Below, in pieces: positions 57,575 to 64,000 of a DNA stretch of 64,000 bases (within the stretch, counting starts at the first letter, position 1; every line of letters starts with the position of its first letter). The DNA is from Eretmocerus hayati. Its lineage: Eukaryota > Arthropoda > Insecta > Hymenoptera > Aphelinidae. The stretch covers positions 61,824,454 through 61,888,453 of the forward strand of contig CM056742.1 of the NCBI GenBank assembly GCA_029851415.1, read 5' to 3'. A program made the position numbers and the translations under genes. The notes under the pieces were generated by a model, which was not told the origin of the DNA, searched no databases, and worked only from the letters and a program-made list of their open reading frames with translations.

Positions 57575-59045
57575 GCAGTAGTGTCCTCCTGTATGAGTAG
57601 TTTCGCGCGAAACAGACCTACGAAAGAGGATCATGTCTTACATTTTTTTCTTGACTTTTTTATCCGATCCTATGGTACAAAATATGAACAATCCACCACC
57701 TATGGGGCCCCAAAGAAATCTTCCAGGTACCTTCCACGTACAAAACTTTGTTTTTTTAAATTATTTTCAATAAAAAAGTGAGGGTATTTCTTTTCAATAA
57801 AATGGATATTTCTCGTATTTGTTCACAGATACAGATATGCGGTTGGCGGCATTCGAAAGGTCTTTGAAAAACCTATCGAAATCGGTCTTGTGAAGTTGAT
57901 TCTGATTTTTTGGGTGCTCTTATCGGGCAAAAGAGTGAAAAACATAAAAGAGTAAATTTCTCGAGAACCCAATTTTTTGAAATTTTGAAAATTTGATATT
58001 TGATGTAAAATTTTGTGTTCTTACAGAAAAAAATAGTCCCGAATTCCTTCTCTGCGTTCTAACGCCTATTTTCGCCAATTATCACAAATTCATTTTCCAG
58101 GCTTCTGGAAATCGTCCGTTTTCTGCGCATGCGCAGGAATTTGGATCCCTGAAACCAATTTTATTCGAAAGCCAAGAAAATTGCCTCCGAAATGACTACC
58201 TGCCGAAGTCAATTCCATGCATTTGAGCCAGAGTCTGAACGTTCAAAAGATCACTGAATCTTGATAGTTCCTCAGAGGTGGGTCGGAGTTACTAGAGACA
58301 GCAGTAAGGAAAATCCACGCCTGTCCCCGTTCGATGGCGCCCTTCAACGTGTCGCACTCGAGCTGGAGGCTCATCTTCCATACGCTGTAGATTCTGCTCA
58401 AATGCATGAAATTGACTCCGGCAAGTGGTCATTTTGAAGGAAATTCTCTTGGCTTTTCAATGAAATTAGTTTCAAGGATCCAAATTCCTACACATGGGCA
58501 GAAAATAGATGATTTCCAGAAGCCTGGGAAATGGGTTTGTGATAATTGGCGAAAGTAGGCGTTAGAACGCAAGAAAGGAATCCGGGACTATTCTCTTCTG
58601 TAAGAACACAACATTTTACATCAAATATCAAATTTTCAGAATTTTAAAGAATTGGGTTTTCGAGAAATTCACTCTTCTATGTTTTCCACTCTTTTGCCCG
58701 ATAAAATCACCCAAGAAATCAGAATCAACTTCACAAGACCGATTTCGATAGGTTTTCCAAAGACCTTTCGAATGACGCAAACCGCATGTCTGTATCTGTG
58801 AACAAATACGAGAAAAATCCATTTTATTGAAGAAAATACCCCAACTTTTTCATTGAATATAATCCAAAGAAACAAGGTTTTGTACGTGAAAGGTACCTGG
58901 AAAATCCTTTTGGGGCCCCATAGGTAGTGAAAAGATCATATTTTGTACCACAGAATCGAATAAAAAAGTCAAGAAAAAATGTAAGACATGACCCTTTTTC
59001 GTAGGTCTGTTTCGCGCGGAACTACTCGTATACGATACTGCAACT
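57575..59045. mobile_element. 1.47-kb foldback element with arms of about 650 bp
   Basis: The left arm (57,575-58,238) is the imperfect inverted copy of the right arm (58,386-59,045), with a spacer of about 147 bp. Paired blocks include TTTCGCGCGAAACAGACC (57,600), TATGGGGCCCCAAAG (57,702), AGGTACCTTCCACGTACAAA (57,723), ACCTATCGAAATCGGTCTTG (57,870) and GCCTATTTTCGCCAATTATC (58,063). Pairs of short frames at 57,539-57,781/58,850-59,185 and around 57,800/58,628 are the two arms translated, not genes. I saw no terminal motif shared with the other foldbacks. Confidence 0.8.
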
Positions 59046-60004
59046 GTTACGGAATTCGATGGAGATCGAAGTTCTCTGGCCTGGATTCTCACCTGAAAAT
59101 ATTGCTGACATGTCAGAAAGATCCGAATAGCTCTCTGTCTCCCGCATTCATTCAGGTGTATTCTACAGATTTTATGTAAGAGCAAGCTGTTACTTGGAAC
59201 TGTTACGAAGAATGGAATCAGCTATCTCTATATCTGAACGTAAGCTTGGTGTGATTGGGTCTAGAATGAACTGCTCGGACATCAAAACATGTGTAATCAT
59301 CGCATACACGTGAGGTCTGGCCGATTTTTAGGATGAACGATGAGTGAAATTTCCTCCCTAAGGTACCGTCGATAAACTACGTAAATACGTTTCGATGATC
59401 GTTGATTCCCACCCCTGCCGAAAAATATCAGGTGATATATTAGTCGATTCATCATTTGATATAGCAAGTAATATATCATCTGATCAATCACTTGACTCAT
59501 CAGGCTGAATTCACGTGTGGTTTTCCTGAGCTAAATTTTTCGAAGAATTTCCTCATTCCTCCACTCTTTGGATAGTTTCCTTGTGGTCAGTGGGGTCAAG
59601 TATGGGAGCTCAATTTGAGGAAAGAGGATTTTGAGGGATGAATTTTCGGACTTACGAGGAATCAAAACTGCACCCTCGACTTTGTAACCACAACACTTAG
59701 CCCACTGCGTCGTCCGAGATATGTCATTAGGGTGCACGAAGTAAGTATATGTGGCTCTTTTTCTCAGGGCAATCTTTGTCTTCTATCGACAAAACTCAGA
59801 GTGTTCTTAATTGTCCCATTTGATGCGCTATTCATCCTTTATATGCCGAATTGAATTCCATTCATATTCCATAAAGAATGACGATGCAAAACTGATGAAA
59901 AGTGAGGATCGTAATCATTACCCGATGTCTCACTTTATTTTTTTTCTTGTGGAGCGGGAGAGTCAACTACCATCTAGATAAGCTCCCTGTATCTTCTCCT
60001 CATG
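59046..60004. other. No gene seen
   Basis: AT-rich sequence. Around 59,430-59,480 there are several ATATAT/GATATA words with a short inverted repeat (GGTGATATATTA against TAATATATCATC). Nothing else is supported. Confidence 0.5.
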
Positions 60005-61335
60005 CGAAGTTGTATGGCCGGATGCAAAGATTAGCTATTGACCAACTCCATGTCATATCAGGCAGTCGAAATCTGCTCAAGTCTCAAATCTCTCCCAGGA
60101 TGAAATATATGTTTCCAAGGACGAAGTAACGGGACACATATTTTCGCGCTCTGCCCTATCATGCTACGACTCGGAGTTATCGAATTTTTTCATTAGAGCA
60201 GCACAATGGGTATTTCGTGAAATTAGCAACTCTTGATCGATGTAGATGAAATTTTCCGTGTGTCATGGCCTTCGTAGAGATGAGACTTGTTCAGGAGGGT
60301 CAAGTGAGTTATACTGCACCAAGAAATCTTGGCACAGAAACACGAACAGTGAGCAGGATCCACAAAAATTGATTTTTTTCGGAATCGAGGAGAGTTGGAC
60401 AGCTGGAAATAATCATCCTCAATTTTGAAGGCATATTCTCTGTGAACTCATTGAAACGTGAGAAACAGAATGGACTTGGTCCGCTTTGCGCGACGTGGCA
60501 CAGAGTGGCGCTAAAGATCATTTTCTGGATTTCATCGTTAAATCTTCTTCCTCATGATTGTTCGGACAGATGGAGTTCGAAATGACTATTTGAAGCGCCT
60601 CGTCGATACTTGGACGCTTTTATTCTCGCTAATAACTGTTGAAGACTAAATCCCTTGTTTCTCATCACATTCATTCCATCTGAAAGATAGGATATACTTC
60701 AAGACATACTTGTATCGAATAGTGACACAAGTCTGACATCGTAGATCAGTCAAATTCGAATTTGATAGCATCAAAGTATCATAGTATTACATTCACAATC
60801 TCAAAAAACAAGTTTTAACGATGACATCCAGAGAATGGTCTTCAGCGCAAGTCTGCGCCACGTCGCGGCGTCACGTGAACCGGATCAAGAACGAGTTTGC
60901 AGGGAATTCCCCATCAAAATTGAGGATGATCATTCTGAGCTATCCAACTCTCCTCGATTCCAGCCAAAATCAATCTTCGTGGATTCTTCTCACTGTTTGT
61001 GTTTCTGTACCAAAATTCCCTCATGCAATATAGCTTATTTGACCCCCCTGAACAAGTCTTATTTCTACGAAAACCATTACACACGGAAAATCGCATCTTT
61101 ATCGATCAAAAAATGCTAATCTTACAAAAGACCCGTTGTGCTGCTCCAACGGAAGAAATCCAATAACTTTGAGTCAGAGCATGATATGGCAAAACGCGAA
61201 GAGATGTCTCTCGTTGATTTGACCTTGGACACATATATTTCATCCTGGAAGGGATTTGGGACTTGAGCAATTTCCGATTGTCTGATCTTACATAGAATTG
61301 GTCTATTGAGTTTGTGCCTTCGCCGTTTTGAAAAC
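60005..61335. mobile_element. 1.33-kb foldback element with arms of about 530 bp
   Basis: The left arm (60,005-60,545) is inverted at 60,813-61,335, with a spacer of about 267 bp. Paired blocks include AGGATGAAATATATGT, ATGAGACTTGTTCAGG-type sequence, AGGAGAGTTGGACAGCT and CCAGAAAATGATC/GACCATTCTCTGG. Frames at 60,246-60,521 and 60,821-61,096 are the arms in translation. No transposase frame is present. The outer limits are approximate, because similarity fades gradually. Confidence 0.75.
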
Positions 61336-63196
61336 CTCTCAGCGCTGCTCGGAGGTGCACGAAAATCAAGGCCGGAATCACAAAGCTTGACATTTTTCGC
61401 ATTGATCTCTGAATATGAATGGAGCCTGATCAATGCTTTCGATTTCGCCTCGGTAAACAAGGTGAGTGTACCCAACATGGCCTCCCCCATATGTCGATCT
61501 TAGTTGTGGGCTCTCATTGACGTCCCAGCATATTTTTCTTACGTTTGTCAGAATATGAGGGAATGAGTGATATGATCCTCCCTTGGATGATCCCTGCGTG
61601 TCCTAGGGAATTTCAAGGGAGATCATTTATTTTCCGCTTTTGCACAGCTAAGGAGTCACCGAAGAAATTACGATCAATAGAACCGGTGCCGAAAAATTGG
61701 AGCCCAACCAATCTCAGCGCACCTTAGCGCATCCGATTTCTTGACTCGAGGCCTCCGAAATCCACTGCTCATAGCGACGAGGGTCAAACCTGGAACCACT
61801 TCATGACCAAAATAAAAAGATCGTTAGCGAGACGTCGAGGTCAGGAACGAGGTAAACCCAACATGCCCCCATATAATTATTTCGAAAAACTGTGCCGGAA
61901 GACTCCTTTCACCACTCAAAACGTGTTCATCGCATCCAAATGAGTCGGAAGAAGTTGTTTGGACTGGCGAAAGAGCTTTATCTGCTGTTGCGCGGAGATG
62001 AGAACGATATGGGTCATTCTGGACCAAGGTGAACATTTTGAAAATCGACGAAATTTAAAAATGCCCCAAACATTTTTTTTCCGTTAGTACTACTAGAATA
62101 TAATTGAAAAAAATTTTTTTCAGATTTTTTTGGGACCCATGGCGGGCCCTGCGGATTTCCCAAGTCCCATTTTTGAGCAGTTTTTCGCCTATTTTTCGCT
62201 ATCTTGGAAAATTCGTAGCTCGGACCCAAATGCATCTTTTTCATCCTAGCTGGGCGCATTTTTTTCGGTATGACGTACACTTCCAAGAAAAAAATTGACC
62301 GGTCCAAAAAATTGATATCTGGTAGGTCCCACGGTTGCATCAAAAAAGGCCCAAAAATACGACTTTGCACCACCTTTGGAGGCATATAGGTCAAAATGGA
62401 AGCCTCGTAGCAAAATTTTGCAGGAGAAAAAACTTGTAGGCCTTGAAAAAACCTTCATTTTCCTTTTTGGAACGTGTCATTATCTTATCTCACGTACGAT
62501 CTACAGCCGATTTAAGTTGGGCATTTTTGTAAAAACGTGAAACTTCAAGGCCAATTTAAAAAAATCGTTTATTTTTTATCGACCCCAAACCTATGAGAAA
62601 ATGTTCTTTCAGGTGTCTATTTGAAGCCCCAACAATAATTTGGTTGTTCCTTTCAAATCCCGATTTTATACGAGCTGTTAAAAACAGTCGAAAATACCGA
62701 AAATCGTGTCGAATTCGGGCCTTATCATGAAGCTTCGTGGACTGGGTCTTCCCTTGCTCTCGATACGTGGACTCTAATTATACAGCACTCGGCATAAAAT
62801 ATTGTGGAAGATGGGACCTAGAGCTGGAAAATGGCCTCTCGTGCGATGCTTTACGATGGAACCGTCCAAAACTAGAGTAAATTGAGTAAATACAAGATAA
62901 ATCGAGGAAATCGATTGTGATGCATCTCTCACTTAACTAGCCCGCGCTCACTAGCCCAACCGGCCGCTTTGGCACTCCGCGTATGCTCCGCACTGCATGC
63001 CATCCTCCGTTTATGCGGGAGTGATAAGAGATATTAACAGCTGATGCAGTATTGTCAGGTATTATCCAGTATAGATAGAGATAAGAAGGTTCTCTAATCT
63101 CCGTTACAGACTGTAGACTGTACGAGGTTTCGGTTGTTAGTGACCACCACGTAAAAATTGTATGTGTCAGTCAGCGTCCCGATCAGAAATTTTGGC
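61336..63196. other. No supported gene
   Basis: The longest frames (126 codons at 62,014-62,394, minus) have no recognised motif. Parts at 62,040-62,720 are rich in A/T homopolymers with words such as AAAATCG and TTTTTCG and look like an old repeat, family unknown. Confidence 0.45.
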
Positions 63197-63837
63197 ACCT
63201 TCCCCGCGGGGTTTGCCCCGAAGATGGACCAAATGTATTGTGAAGCATATGAAGTGTAACGCCTTCCCCGCGAGGCACCCGCGAGGTATCGTCGGGGCGA
63301 TATTTGCGCAAAATTAGTGCAGTTTCCGTTGAGACCTTTAAAATAATTTCGGATATGTTTGTAATGTTATCACTAGTATGTGATTGTTTAAGTAAAGTAT
63401 GTTCAAGTAGAGTTGAAAATTCATCGAAGACCTGGGAAAGCCTCATAAGAGCTACTAATATCGAGCTTGTGTTTACTTCTACTGAGGGCAAATAGTCACT
63501 TGACTTTGCAGCGTTTGACGAAGAAATTAATTTTGCTGGACTGAGATTTGTGTGAAAAGTGAGTAGTGCTGATCAATGATATTAAAATACAGTATGTTCA
63601 CGTTAAATGCCTGTGTTGAAATTTCCATCATACACCGACAGAAGTGAGGTTAACTCTGAGACACTATGCAGGAATGTTGTGAAAGTGATCAGATACTTTG
63701 CGGGGGCCCTGCGGGGAAGGCGTTACACTTCATATGCTTCACAATACATTTGCCCTAATACCCGCGATGTTCGAGGCATGGCGTAAAAATGCTCGGGGCA
63801 ATTCCGCCATGGTTTGGGGCAACCCCGAGGGGAAGGT
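63197..63837. mobile_element. 641-bp GC-ended MITE
   Basis: The ends are ACCTTCCCCGCGGGGTTTGC and the complement of ACCTTCCCCTCGGGGTTGCC. A second inverted block of about 50 bp, with CATATGAAGTGTAACGCC near its inner edge, lies at about 63,228-63,276 and 63,708-63,757. The CTTCCCCGCG word is repeated on both sides. The centre is AT-rich and holds short overlapping frames only. Target duplication is not clear. Confidence 0.7.
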
Positions 63838-63838
63838 A

Positions 63839-63943
63839 ATGACGGTCAGCGGCCATTCGAGATCTCCCATCTCACTCGCACCTAATAGGTTATCCCATGA
63901 GTACGAGGGAGACGACAGATCTCGAACGGTCACTGACCGTCAT
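63839..63943. repeat. 105-bp hairpin beside the MITE
   Basis: ATGACGGTCAGCGGCCATTC through AGATCT (63,839-63,865) pairs with 63,917-63,943, with a few mismatches, leaving a loop of about 51 nt. It begins two bases after the MITE end. Confidence 0.75.
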
Positions 63944-63960
63944 CCCATTGCAGTTCACCT

Positions 63961-63998
63961 CATGGCGTGAAGATAACAAAAGTTATCTTCACGCCATG
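63961..63998. repeat. Perfect 17-bp-stem hairpin at the window edge
   Basis: CATGGCGTGAAGATAAC, a 4-nt loop, then its exact complement. This may be the centre of a larger palindrome cut off by the window end. Confidence 0.85.
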
Positions 63999-64000
63999 GT

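Noticed and set aside
62014..62394. 126-codon minus-strand frame
   Set aside because: Lys/Phe/Pro-rich translation of a homopolymer-rich repeat-like segment, overlapped by frames on the other strand; no family recognised.

Overview
The window looks like repeat-dominated, probably heterochromatic DNA from an animal, most likely an insect. It holds a BEL/Pao retrotransposon, a Ty3/Gypsy fragment, a hAT-type element with an 8-bp target duplication, many foldback/MITE elements and long satellite arrays. I found no bacterial-style operon, no conserved host gene and no convincing tRNA or rRNA. The assignment to insects rests only on the transposon repertoire.

Layout. Positions 1-3.8 kb are mixed unique and old repeat sequence. 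From 3.79 to 20.58 kb there is a tandem satellite of about 183 bp (about 90 monomers), with internal block duplications and one 339-bp insertion. From 20.58 to 34.06 kb lies what may be one giant foldback-like element. Its left arm (20.58-28.14 kb) and its inverted right arm (31.63-34.06 kb) are built of the same CCGTG-rich repeats in the same outer-to-inner order. Their outer ends match, and a core of about 3.5 kb between them carries a 185-residue open frame with an AT-hook-like motif. Smaller palindromic elements are nested inside it (27.40-28.03 and 28.20-28.59 kb) and at its right edge (34.06-34.48 kb).

From 36.5 to 39.1 kb a second foldback element has arms made of an inverted repeat plus opposed arrays of a repeat of about 175 bp. 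At 39.3-40.5 kb lies the 5' end of a Ty3/Gypsy element on the minus strand (LTR, primer site, gag-like frame), cut off before pol. From 40.96 to 56.83 kb a third foldback element, about 3.0 kb originally, has been split twice. A complete but mutated 8.3-kb BEL/Pao retrotransposon (43,037-51,355, 506-bp LTRs, GATAA target duplication) sits in it, and so does a 4.5-kb non-autonomous hAT-like element (51,567-56,104, GGGAGCAG duplication). The hAT-like element itself contains a 576-bp TA-flanked MITE. From 57.6 kb to the end there are two more long inverted repeats (57.6-59.0 and 60.0-61.3 kb), a GC-rich MITE (63.2-63.8 kb) and perfect or near-perfect hairpins at the right edge.

How it fits together. 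The recognisable coding sequence belongs to mobile elements, and it is broken: the BEL gag and pol frames carry at least five stops and four frameshifts, plus substitutions at protease and reverse-transcriptase catalytic positions. Order of events can be read for one locus: foldback first, then BEL and hAT inside it. The striking property of the window is the density of long inverted repeats, at least eight in the right-hand 40 kb, several of which share termini or tandem-repeat arms. All positions and matches were read by eye; repeat copy numbers and identities are approximate.
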